Source of the DNA: Prochlorothrix sp035286285 | Lineage (GTDB): Bacteria; Cyanobacteriota; Cyanobacteriia; Prochlorotrichales; Prochlorotrichaceae | Direction: 5' to 3' | DNA: 8,378 nucleotides | NCBI GenBank assembly: GCA_035286285.1 | Contig: JAYKJG010000039.1 | Location: 1 to 8,378, forward strand | Part shown: one piece after another, positions 1-5,892 of the stretch | Numbering within the stretch: position 1 is the first letter of the stretch | Layout of the letters: the number at the start of each line of letters is the position of its first letter | The notes under the pieces: generated by a model | The model's database searches: none | Told to the model about the DNA's origin: nothing | What the model saw: the letters and a program-made list of their open reading frames with translations, nothing else | Program-made: the position numbers and the translations under genes

Positions 1-291
1 CTGCTGCGTTTTTCCCTCATCCCCAAAAATCAACAAATGGGACTTGCTATAGTTCGTGAGTTGCCGATCGAGCTTGATCCGAATTGGCCGCGCTGGAATC
101 TCTGGAGTGATGCACTGGTAGACAATAAAGCCCCGCTTTTGGGCAATAGAAACCACCTCAAAAGACTCACCCTCAACCTCAAAAGGTAACTGGACCCGAT
201 CGGCCTGATCCCAGCCCAGTTCCTCAATAAACAAAGACTCAAAATCAAATTTCTGGAGATACTTTTGGGCGCGTTGACGATCGAGTTTCAT
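1..291 (-). CDS. Eco57I-type DNA methylase / type IIG-like restriction-modification protein, N-terminal part
   Basis: A reading frame starts at the ATG at 291-289 and stays open for 97 codons to the window edge, so only the N-terminus is visible. It begins MKLDRQRAQKYLQKF and then has FESLFIEELGW (residues 18-27). A later stretch has QKRGFIVYQC (51-60), then a KLDRQ / HLLIF segment (73-89). From memory, this pattern marks the start of large cyanobacterial proteins annotated as Eco57I restriction-modification methylases, usually about 1000 residues or more, with the SAM-binding and NPPF/Y motifs much further downstream. Those motifs are outside the window, so methylase activity is inferred from N-terminal resemblance only. 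It is the last visible gene of the minus-strand cluster, 99 bases after xisI. No clear Shine-Dalgarno sequence precedes the ATG. It could instead be another protein that shares this N-terminal domain. Confidence 0.6.
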   Translation of the reverse strand, partial: MKLDRQRAQKYLQKFDFESLFIEELGWDQADRVQLPFEVEGESFEVVSIAQKRGFIVYQCITPEIPARPIRIKLDRQLTNYSKSHLLIFGDEGKTQQ

Positions 292-390
292 GGTTTTACA
301 ATCAGGTCGGGTTTAAATCAACAGGAAAATTAGAATCAAACAGTTGCTCTGATGAATAAAGGTCAAATACACCGATCAAACCAGAAGCTA

Positions 391-726
391 TCAGCATACA
401 GCAAATTCACCATGTTCTCGCATTAAAGGCGGTTGATAAGCCAGGACAATCGCCTGATGTGGAATGCCTGCTTCCACTAACTGGTTGGCAACCCCAACCT
501 CTGTACCATCATATTGAATCCAGAGCTTATCCTCCTTAATATCAATGTGAATCAGGACACCATAAACCCGGCTTTTTTTGAGCCATCCAGCCCGTAAAAC
601 CTGGTAGCGATCGTGGTTTTCATCAAATAAAAGCTGCATTTCAACCTCGCCATAGGCAAGCTTTAATTGACTATGTTCTGTCAGGATCTTTTTAACAATC
701 TCTCGATAGTTACTTAGTCTATCCAT
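391..726 (-). CDS. xisI: XisI family protein (fdxN element excision controlling factor)
   Basis: This 111-residue protein has the normal length of the XisI family. Family hallmarks are visible: N-terminal MDRLSNYREIVKKIL, a DRY (39-41) followed by GW (47-48), and the core RVYGVLIHIDI...KLWIQYDGTE (53-76) followed by an LVEAGIP segment (83-89). XisI was defined in Anabaena, where with XisH it controls excision of the fdxN element by the recombinase XisF. XisHI pairs are also common in cyanobacteria away from any such element, and their molecular role is unsettled. The ATG (726-724) lies inside the end of xisH and is preceded by a strong GGAGG (739-735) eight bases upstream, which points to translational coupling. 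No xisF-type recombinase gene is in the window, so a role beside the flanking helicase and methylase is as likely as excision control. Confidence 0.93.
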   Translation of the reverse strand: MDRLSNYREIVKKILTEHSQLKLAYGEVEMQLLFDENHDRYQVLRAGWLKKSRVYGVLIHIDIKEDKLWIQYDGTEVGVANQLVEAGIPHQAIVLAYQPPLMREHGEFAVC

Positions 727-1127
727 TGGATTAACCTCCGATCGTCAATATCGTAAACAACTAAACAAAGGTTATAGTCAGTAACACACTCTCGAATAAA
801 TTTTAAATTAAAAAACTCCTCATAGGTAGCAAAAGGAACCGCTAAATAAAGTTTGCGATCGGGTTCCTGGGAACGTAAAGCACGACGATAGTTAAGATAC
901 TGACCTAGGGCCGTATGAAATTCAGAAATAGCAGAAGGCTTTATGAAACTCTTAACTTCCACTGCGATTTTTTCAGAATCTTTTTCCGCCGCTAGTAAAC
1001 GCTCTGCACCTAAATCGATCTGCATTTGCACATCACCGTAAGAGACAGGTAATGGATCATGGGTCACTGCCCAACCGTCCGTAATGAGAGCTTCCTTGAC
1101 AATGCTATGAAAGAAATCTTTTCCCAT
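714..1127 (-). CDS. xisH: XisH family protein, PD-(D/E)XK nuclease-like
   Basis: This 137-residue protein has the standard XisH length and order: MGKDFFHSIVKEAL, DGWAVTHDPL, IDLGAERLLAAEK, IAVEVKSF, SAISEFHTALGQYLNYR, and a C-terminal VYD...IQWI. XisH is related to the PD-(D/E)XK nuclease superfamily. The expected residues are present as D38, E57 and K59 (E-V-K), followed by Q76, so the putative active site looks intact. Whether XisH cleaves DNA is not established; the known genetic role is control of fdxN element excision with XisI. The ATG at 1127 is preceded by AGGAG (1144-1140) at a rather long spacing of 12 bases. The gene starts 26 bases after the helicase stop and overlaps xisI by 13 bases, so the three are probably co-transcribed. 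Confidence 0.93.
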   Translation of the reverse strand: MGKDFFHSIVKEALITDGWAVTHDPLPVSYGDVQMQIDLGAERLLAAEKDSEKIAVEVKSFIKPSAISEFHTALGQYLNYRRALRSQEPDRKLYLAVPFATYEEFFNLKFIRECVTDYNLCLVVYDIDDRRLIQWID

Positions 1128-1153
1128 ACTGTAATTGCGCTCCTAAAGGCAGT

Positions 1154-4100
1154 TTACTGTAGAAACAATCCCATGGAACAGATAATCCGGGATCCATCTT
1201 GCCGTTCCTCCGGGTTGATCACACACAGGGCATCATGCTCCCGCAAAAAGGTAACCAGTTTCGCTAACTGTTCATCGCTAACCCCAGCCTTCAATTCCCG
1301 ATTGAGGCGAGCGATCGCATTTTGCTTGAGGGGATGCTGGTTGATGTCTTCGATCGCCCGTTCCAGATTTTCCCATTCCGTGCCGTGAGCCAGGAGGGGC
1401 AAGGCTTCCCGGACGTGTTGGGTGTAGGCCATCAGGCGATCGTAGGTCCGCGCTGCGGCACTGCGCTGATTGCCCAAGGTGCCCGCCACCGCTTTGGTTT
1501 GCTCAGCAATCAGTTCCGCGCCACGGGTCACCAGTTCATGGTGCTGGGGATGGCGGGGTAAAGACGGAGTATCTAGGCTGCATCGGGCTATGCGGAGGAT
1601 TCGCATTTGTGACTGGGTGACGCTGTTGCCGTCCTTGTCCACCCAAGCCAAAGCATCAATGCCGCCCTCCGTGCGCAGGTACACCAACACCCCCTCTGGA
1701 TCAGAGCCTGTGGGTTCGTGGTCCTGGGTGGCATACACCACATCGGGCAATTTCTCGATGATGCCCTTCAGGGCTGGATTAGCCTCGATCGCGCTTTCCC
1801 AGATCTGCAATGCCTCTGAGGTCAGATCGACTTCTCCCTCATCGGCTTCATCCAACACCCCCGATCGCTCGTTGTAGAGATTCAGCAGCATCTCCCGCGC
1901 CTGCTCATCCTCAAAAAAGGCTTCATCGGTACCCACCACAGCTTGGTTTTCGTTGAGCCGATCGCGCAACCGTCCCCGCAGGTTAATCAGCCGCTCCACC
2001 CCCTCCGCTGGCAAGAATGAATAGCAAAGAATCTCCTCAGCCTGTTGCCCAATGCGATCGACCCGTCCTGCCCGCTGAATCAGGCGAATAATCGCCCAGG
2101 GCAAATCATAGTTGAGAATAATGGCACAATCTTGCAGGTTTTGCCCCTCACTCAGCACATCCGTCGCCACCAGCACCCGCAACTGCTCCGCCTCTGGGAT
2201 CAACTTGTCGTTACTGATGGGGCTAAACCGCCACGCTAGAGCCGTTGGGTCAGGCGATTGTCCCGTTGCCAAGCCCACTTGCGGAATACCCTGCTCTTTT
2301 AGCACCTTGGCCAAATAGTTCGCCGTATCGGCAAATTGGGTAAAAATTAGCACTTTATCCGTTGGATGTTGCCGCTGCAATAACTCCACAAGCGCCCCCA
2401 ACTTGGCATCGGCTGATGGGTTCCAAGCACCCGCCCGTTGCAAAATGCCGATCAACGCCGTGGCATCCTGTTGAAGATGCTCTTGCAACTCTGGACGAAA
2501 CAGATTAGCCCGAATCCACTTAAACCGACGCGGGTATTGCTCTCGGTATAAGCGATAGATCTCCGCCGCCCGTTGAGTAAAACTGCCCTCACTGACCCTC
2601 ACCCTAAATCCCTCTCCCCAGAAGGGAGAAGAACTTTGAAATTCTTGTCCTTCTTCCTCCCTGGGAAAAGGGGCTAGGGGCTGAGGGTCTTCCTCCCAAT
2701 CCTGACTCAGGAGCGAATCCTCATCGTGATCCACTTCATCCAGCAACACCGCATCTTGGGTACCAATCGGCAGAGGAAGATCGTGGGCGATCCCATGGAG
2801 ATAAACATAATTGCGCAGAATATGTCGCTCCAACGACTGGATAAAGGCAGCACCGCTACTCTCCAACCGCTTAAATAAATTGGTGCGGCAGAACCCCATC
2901 AACCGCTGCCCCGCATGGGAAAGATTGTCTAATAGTTTTTGTTCCTCATCCGTGGGTTTTGGTTTGGGTTTAGGGTTGGCATAGAGTCCTAAGCCATACC
3001 GGGGTAAGTTGAGGGTGTTGATGATATCCACCACGCGATCGCTATACAACCGAGCATAGGGATCCTGGGGTCCAGCCATTGTAAACCGAACTGTCCGAGG
3101 ACGACGAATCGGAAAAAGAGAGCGATCTCCATTGGCAAATTCTAGATAGTAACGATCCCCCTCTTTTTTGGCATAGGTATTTTTGATAAAACTGCGGGTT
3201 CGCCGCACCATATAGCGACTCATCAACTGCTGCCAGTCCTCTGGCTCCTGGCTCTGTTCAAAGGCGAGGAGCGATCGCACCGGGCTAGTGCTATGCTTGC
3301 GCCGAAACTGCATCTCACCCCCAATGCTGCGGATGTAGGCTTCGGGTTTAATCCCCAAATCGGCATCCGGACGCAAAAATAACTGTAACTGGGCTGACAA
3401 GTCTAAATAGGTTTTGTTGTAGGGCGTTGCTGTCAGTAAAATGCACCGACTGCCGCTCTGTTCAATGTAGTCTTTAATCGCCTGATAGCGCTTACCGTCT
3501 TTGTTGCGCAGGTTGTGACTTTCATCAATTAACACCAACCGAAACCGCGCTGGCACGTTGGGCAGTTCCTGAATTGCTCGGCTCATGGGAACCACCTTGC
3601 CGCGCAAGCCATAGCGATCGAGGTAACCCTGCCACATTTTTTCCAGATTCTTGGGGCAAATAATCAGCGTGCTAATACTGTATTCTTCTTCACAGAGATG
3701 GGCGATCGCGGTTCCCACCAAGGTTTTTCCTAGTCCCACCACATCCCCAATGACGACACCACCGCGACTGTTTAATTTCCTAGCAGCAACCCGCACTGCC
3801 GCTTCCTGAAACGGTAAAAGCCCAAAACGAGCAGGTACACTATACTGACTCAACCCATCCCGTGCTTCTTGAGACAGGTGATAGGCCATTTTTAAGTAGA
3901 CAAAATAGGGTTTGAGCGGCTGTCCTGCCCAACTTTTATCGATAATTTCTGCTAACTGCTCCGTAATATCCAAGCAAAAGCGATCGTCCCACCGCTCCTC
4001 AAACCATTGCTCCAGCTTACTCGTATCATCCCGATCCACAACCTCCACATTTAGCTCACCCTGGGATCTCAATCCAGACAGGGTTAAGTTGCTGCTGCCC

Positions 4101-4573
4101 ACATAGCTAATGATGGGGGTGGCCCGATCGTGGCGATACATCAGATACAGCTTGGCATGGAGGGGATGGCGCAGAAATAGCTTGACCTGAAGTTTGTGGG
4201 TGAGGAGTTGCGATCGTAACCGTTGTAACCCCTGTTCATCAGCAGCACTGGGCGCACCATAGGTTAACTGCTGCCGAAACTCCTGTGCCATCAGGGTTTG
4301 TAATCGAAGGGCTTGTCCCTGATCAATGCGCTCTGGTGCAGACCCGATCGCGAGTGCCTGGGAGAGTTCCTCTTTTGGCAAACGGTACATCCCCACCAAC
4401 AATCGACAATTCTGCCCATCCCCCCCCTGAAACTTCTCAATCTCAGCATCAATTTGCCGCCAACCCCGTAAGTTGAAATAACCCACACAGAAGTCAGCAC
4501 GATAGGCTTGCTTTAGGTAGTGCTGTAACTCAGGTAGGAGAGGTTGTTCAATATTGTCATAAATACTAGACAT
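1154..4573 (-). CDS. Phospholipase D-like domain fused to SNF2-type DEAD/DEAH helicase
   Basis: A 1139-residue ATP-dependent helicase or translocase with an N-terminal nuclease-like domain. Residues about 1-200 form a PLD-like domain with one HKD-type half-site (H139-A-K141, then GSSN ending at N162) and no second copy, so activity would need a dimer. The SNF2 core follows: Walker A GDVVGLGKT (276-284), DESH (350-353), LLTATPYN (379-386), then the second lobe with VLIFTQF (741-747), VLVATDVLSEGQNLQ (800-814) and the arginine-finger segment QRAGRVDRIGQ (833-843). The C-terminal 250 residues match no domain I know. The first ATG is at 4573; a TTG directly before it is less likely. No clear ribosome site is seen. 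Residues 629-660 are encoded by an in-frame palindromic repeat. Such fusions occur in prokaryotic defence loci, and the adjacent methylase-like gene fits a DNA-restriction role, but the substrate is unknown. Confidence 0.92.
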   Translation of the reverse strand: MSSIYDNIEQPLLPELQHYLKQAYRADFCVGYFNLRGWRQIDAEIEKFQGGDGQNCRLLVGMYRLPKEELSQALAIGSAPERIDQGQALRLQTLMAQEFRQQLTYGAPSAADEQGLQRLRSQLLTHKLQVKLFLRHPLHAKLYLMYRHDRATPIISYVGSSNLTLSGLRSQGELNVEVVDRDDTSKLEQWFEERWDDRFCLDITEQLAEIIDKSWAGQPLKPYFVYLKMAYHLSQEARDGLSQYSVPARFGLLPFQEAAVRVAARKLNSRGGVVIGDVVGLGKTLVGTAIAHLCEEEYSISTLIICPKNLEKMWQGYLDRYGLRGKVVPMSRAIQELPNVPARFRLVLIDESHNLRNKDGKRYQAIKDYIEQSGSRCILLTATPYNKTYLDLSAQLQLFLRPDADLGIKPEAYIRSIGGEMQFRRKHSTSPVRSLLAFEQSQEPEDWQQLMSRYMVRRTRSFIKNTYAKKEGDRYYLEFANGDRSLFPIRRPRTVRFTMAGPQDPYARLYSDRVVDIINTLNLPRYGLGLYANPKPKPKPTDEEQKLLDNLSHAGQRLMGFCRTNLFKRLESSGAAFIQSLERHILRNYVYLHGIAHDLPLPIGTQDAVLLDEVDHDEDSLLSQDWEEDPQPLAPFPREEEGQEFQSSSPFWGEGFRVRVSEGSFTQRAAEIYRLYREQYPRRFKWIRANLFRPELQEHLQQDATALIGILQRAGAWNPSADAKLGALVELLQRQHPTDKVLIFTQFADTANYLAKVLKEQGIPQVGLATGQSPDPTALAWRFSPISNDKLIPEAEQLRVLVATDVLSEGQNLQDCAIILNYDLPWAIIRLIQRAGRVDRIGQQAEEILCYSFLPAEGVERLINLRGRLRDRLNENQAVVGTDEAFFEDEQAREMLLNLYNERSGVLDEADEGEVDLTSEALQIWESAIEANPALKGIIEKLPDVVYATQDHEPTGSDPEGVLVYLRTEGGIDALAWVDKDGNSVTQSQMRILRIARCSLDTPSLPRHPQHHELVTRGAELIAEQTKAVAGTLGNQRSAAARTYDRLMAYTQHVREALPLLAHGTEWENLERAIEDINQHPLKQNAIARLNRELKAGVSDEQLAKLVTFLREHDALCVINPEERQDGSRIICSMGLFLQ
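1311..1318. repeat. HIP1 octamer GCGATCGC (first of five)
   Basis: Perfect copies of the cyanobacterial HIP1 palindrome are at 1311-1318, 3035-3042, 3271-3278, 3702-3709 and 6920-6927. Four lie in the helicase gene and one in lipB. The shorter core CGATCG occurs many more times. HIP1 abundance is a signature of many cyanobacterial genomes; no local function is implied. Confidence 0.95.
2594..2689. repeat. 96-base palindromic dispersed repeat inserted in frame in the helicase gene
   Basis: The outer arms GACCCTCA (2594-2601) and TGAGGGTC (2682-2689) are perfect inverse copies. Complementarity continues imperfectly inward through CCCTCTCCCCAG on the left and CTGGGAAAAGGGG on the right. A related copy of one arm lies at the far right of the window (8239-8281), outside any gene, so this is a mobile or dispersed unit and not just helicase sequence. 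The length is exactly 32 codons and the reading frame stays open. It encodes residues 629-660 (starting DPQPLAPFP and ending GFRVRV), in the acidic linker between the two RecA-like lobes. Confidence 0.85.
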
Positions 4574-4599
4574 CAATTTTAGGGTATGTGTATTGTTTT

Positions 4600-4707
4600 T
4601 CAGATCATTTCCATCAACAAATCTTCCTGAAACATAACGAGGTCTACCGTAGGTAAATCCGAAATCGTCTTAGCAAGATCTCTGGTCGAGGAGAGCCACA
4701 GGGGCAC
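4600..4707 (-). pseudogene. Possible C-terminal remnant of an unidentified gene
   Basis: An open frame on the minus strand ends at the TGA at 4602-4600. Its last 26 codons read like the acidic tail of a real protein (DLAKTISDLPTVD, then FQEDLLMEMI). Upstream it merges into a GTAGGGG-type repeat. A GTG at 4707 could start a 35-residue peptide, but no ribosome site is seen. I do not recognise the family. Either a gene was truncated by repeat insertion, or the frame is open by chance. Confidence 0.25.
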
Positions 4708-4714
4708 GACCCCT
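4700..4714. repeat. Short GTAGGGG-type repeat hairpin at the end of the small membrane protein gene
   Basis: AGGGG (4700-4704), a five-base loop CACGA and CCCCT (4710-4714) form a perfect five-pair hairpin, and ACAG / CTGT outside can pair across a one-base bulge. It resembles the GGTAGGGG arms inside the element at 5085-5220. The minus-strand stop codon TAG of the membrane protein gene (4715-4713) overlaps it. It could act as a weak terminator, but there is no T-run after it. Confidence 0.5.
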
Positions 4715-5036
4715 ACTGTCGTCGTTTCTGCTCCCACTGGCAAGTTAAAATTTCGGTAACGTCTTCAATGGCTCCTGCTGCAAACCAGATTACAAAACCG
4801 AGAAGCATAAATCTCATGTTTTGAATGCCTAAAATTAGGGGAATGAGGGTGATGCAGGTACCAAATACCTCGATCGCGATCAAGGTAGCGCGATATTTAA
4901 TCAATGCCGATAATTTTTCGTCGCTTATATCCGATAGCTTAACCGTTTTAGCAAGTAGATTTTTGCAATTTACAATGGCAACAAACAACGAATACGAACC
5001 TTTTAGGAACGCAATACTTAAAAATAAAATTTCCAT
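4713..5036 (-). CDS. Small membrane protein of unknown function
   Basis: A 107-residue protein that I do not recognise. Three hydrophobic segments are visible at about residues 2-21, 50-71 and 75-92, separated by a polar stretch containing KTVKLSDISDEKLSALIKYR (30-49). The C-terminus is short and charged (CQWEQKRRQ). This fits a small integral membrane protein with two or three passes. The DNA is visibly more AT-rich than petE, lipB and most of the helicase gene, which suggests a different origin. The start is the first ATG (5036); no good ribosome site precedes it. The sequence TACCCTAAAAT just before its start also occurs just before the helicase start. The stop codon lies in a dispersed GTAGGGG repeat, so the original C-terminus may have been different. 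Coding status is likely but not certain. Confidence 0.6.
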   Translation of the reverse strand: MEILFLSIAFLKGSYSLFVAIVNCKNLLAKTVKLSDISDEKLSALIKYRATLIAIEVFGTCITLIPLILGIQNMRFMLLGFVIWFAAGAIEDVTEILTCQWEQKRRQ

Positions 5037-5084
5037 TTTAGGGTAACTATTTAGAGGTTAACAAAAAAAAGAGGGTTAAGAGGA

Positions 5085-5220
5085 GTGCATTTCACTTTGG
5101 AACAATCAACCTGAGGTAGGGGTCGCGCCCCCGTGCCGACCCTCTTAGCGGCCAAAAACCGGGGCAACCACGGGGGGATTGCCCCTACCGACTGGGTGAA
5201 TCTGCCAAAGTGAAATGGAC
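5085..5220. mobile_element. MITE-like element with 16-base inverted ends, overlapping hepT
   Basis: The left end GTGCATTTCACTTTGG (5085-5100) and the inverse of 5205-5220 match at 15 of 16 bases; the similarity may extend two bases further on each side. Inside are a second pair of perfect inverted arms, GGTAGGGG (5115-5122) and CCCCTACC (5182-5189), and related GC-rich blocks. The same outer ends occur at 8090-8188 around different internal sequence, which supports a mobile or repeat family. There is no coding capacity of its own and no clear target duplication. The right end runs into the hepT-like gene and supplies its last 11 codons and stop. Confidence 0.75.
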
Positions 5221-5472
5221 CTGTGTCATTTGCCAGATTGTCTCCTCGTCCACCCGGAAATACTCATGAATCACCATATTTCGCATCCCGCGAAGTTGAT
5301 GCCACGGCACCGCCGGAGCAGCCGCCTCTAACTCCTCGATCGTACTCGCCATCGCCTCACCAATCACCGCCAAACTGTACAACACCGCCCGCAGTGCCTG
5401 TTGATCCTGAGCAAACACCTCACCGCTTAAGCCAGCAACAATATCCTCCACCACTGCAATTTCAGTTAACAT
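5185..5472 (-). pseudogene. HepT-like (HEPN/DUF86) toxin, probably damaged at both ends
   Basis: The 95 codons from the ATG at 5472 encode a HepT-like protein with the motif RX4HXY as R64-NMVI-H69-E-Y71, preceded by the typical VIGEA (36-40) and VPWHQLRGMRN (55-65). In HepT/MntA systems HepT is a HEPN ribonuclease toxin, and the nucleotidyltransferase MntA neutralises it by AMPylating the tyrosine of this motif. No MntA gene is adjacent. Similarity seems to continue upstream of the ATG (FGLRLRDM), but that frame has no ATG before the TGA at 5523; an ATA sits at 5505-5503, near where a start would be expected. At the other end, residues 85-95 and the stop come from the MITE-like element, replacing the usual last 15-20 residues. 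The motif is intact, so a shortened active protein cannot be excluded. Confidence 0.7.
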
Positions 5473-5523
5473 ATCCCGCAGACGCAGCCCAAACCCCCTA
5501 GCTATGGACGCAAGTAAAGCTCA

Positions 5524-5719
5524 AAATGGGCACAAGAATTCTGTCAAATAGTCCGATCGCTGAAAAAACAGGGTTGCCTTTACCGATCGGGCTAGTCAGG
5601 GCAGCATTGAGATCCGCAGACCGTCGAAACGCTCAACCCTCTACCATCAGGATTATGGACAGCCGGGACGCAAGCTTAGGTTGCCTGACCTCGCTGAAGT
5701 GACTGGGGGAACGGGTTCC
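5524..5719. other. Gene-free stretch upstream of petE
   Basis: I see no convincing gene, RNA or terminator here. I looked for an MntA-like nucleotidyltransferase upstream of hepT on the minus strand and found none. The region separates the divergent hepT remnant and petE. The regulatory-looking sequence lies to its right, from 5720 onward. Confidence 0.5.
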
Positions 5720-5757
5720 ATTGTATAACGCGATTGTATAACGCGATGTATAAGGCG
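5720..5757. repeat. Three tandem 13-base units upstream of petE
   Basis: ATTGTATAACGCG occurs twice head-to-tail (5720-5732 and 5733-5745), followed by the variant ATGTATAAGGCG (5746-5757). Each unit holds a TATAAC or TATAAG that resembles a -10 box. The array ends about 135 bases before the petE start, so it could be a protein-binding iteron, a set of upstream promoter elements, or replication slippage. Confidence 0.85.
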
Positions 5758-5799
5758 ATCGAGGGACTGAGCCGATCGCCCCGCAAAAACTGCCAGCCA

Positions 5800-5819
5800 C
5801 CTTGCTACAGCTTGTAGAA
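5800..5819 (+). promoter_or_regulatory. petE upstream site 1, TACA-N3-TGTA palindrome
   Basis: CCTTGCTACAGCTTGTAGAA contains the perfect dyad CTACA-GCT-TGTAG (5805-5817). A nearly identical 20-base copy lies at 5853-5872 (18 of 20 match), 53 bases away, close to five helical turns. TACA/TGTA half-sites are typical of BlaI/MecI/CopY-type repressors. In Synechocystis the BlaI/CopY-family protein PetR controls petE in response to copper. Binding here is inferred. Confidence 0.55.
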
Positions 5820-5840
5820 TCGACCCACTTCAGATACACT
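5812..5840 (+). promoter_or_regulatory. Candidate petE promoter
   Basis: TTGTAG (5812-5817) and TACACT (5835-5840), 17 bases apart, make a plausible but imperfect sigma-70 type promoter (about 3 and 4 of 6 consensus bases). Transcription would start near 5847, giving a leader of about 45 bases. The two repeated sites would then cover the -35 box and the early transcribed region, a good arrangement for repression. Confidence 0.35.
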
Positions 5841-5852
5841 GACACAGGATAG

Positions 5853-5872
5853 CCTTACTACAGCTTGTCGAA
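5853..5872 (+). promoter_or_regulatory. petE upstream site 2, copy of the TACA-N3-TGTA site
   Basis: CCTTACTACAGCTTGTCGAA matches site 1 at 18 of 20 positions. Its dyad is slightly broken (CTACA-GCT-TGTCG). It ends 20 bases before the petE ATG, so a bound protein could also hinder early transcription or translation. Confidence 0.55.
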
Positions 5873-5892
5873 AATCTTCTTTTGAGATCGCT

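Noticed and set aside
391..1127. An fdxN-type excisable element at this site, because of xisH and xisI
   Set aside because: No xisF-like recombinase gene, no interrupted fdxN gene and no candidate recombination sites are visible in the window. XisHI pairs often occur away from such elements.
1..4573. Assignment of the left cluster to a classical DISARM system
   Set aside because: A PLD motif, a SNF2 helicase and a methylase-like gene are reminiscent of it, but no DUF1998 protein or separate drmA/drmB-like gene is visible, and the PLD domain is fused to the helicase here.
5720..5757. CRISPR array or replication iterons
   Set aside because: The units are directly abutting, too short for CRISPR repeats and without spacers. 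No cas or rep gene is near, so they are better seen as petE upstream repeats.
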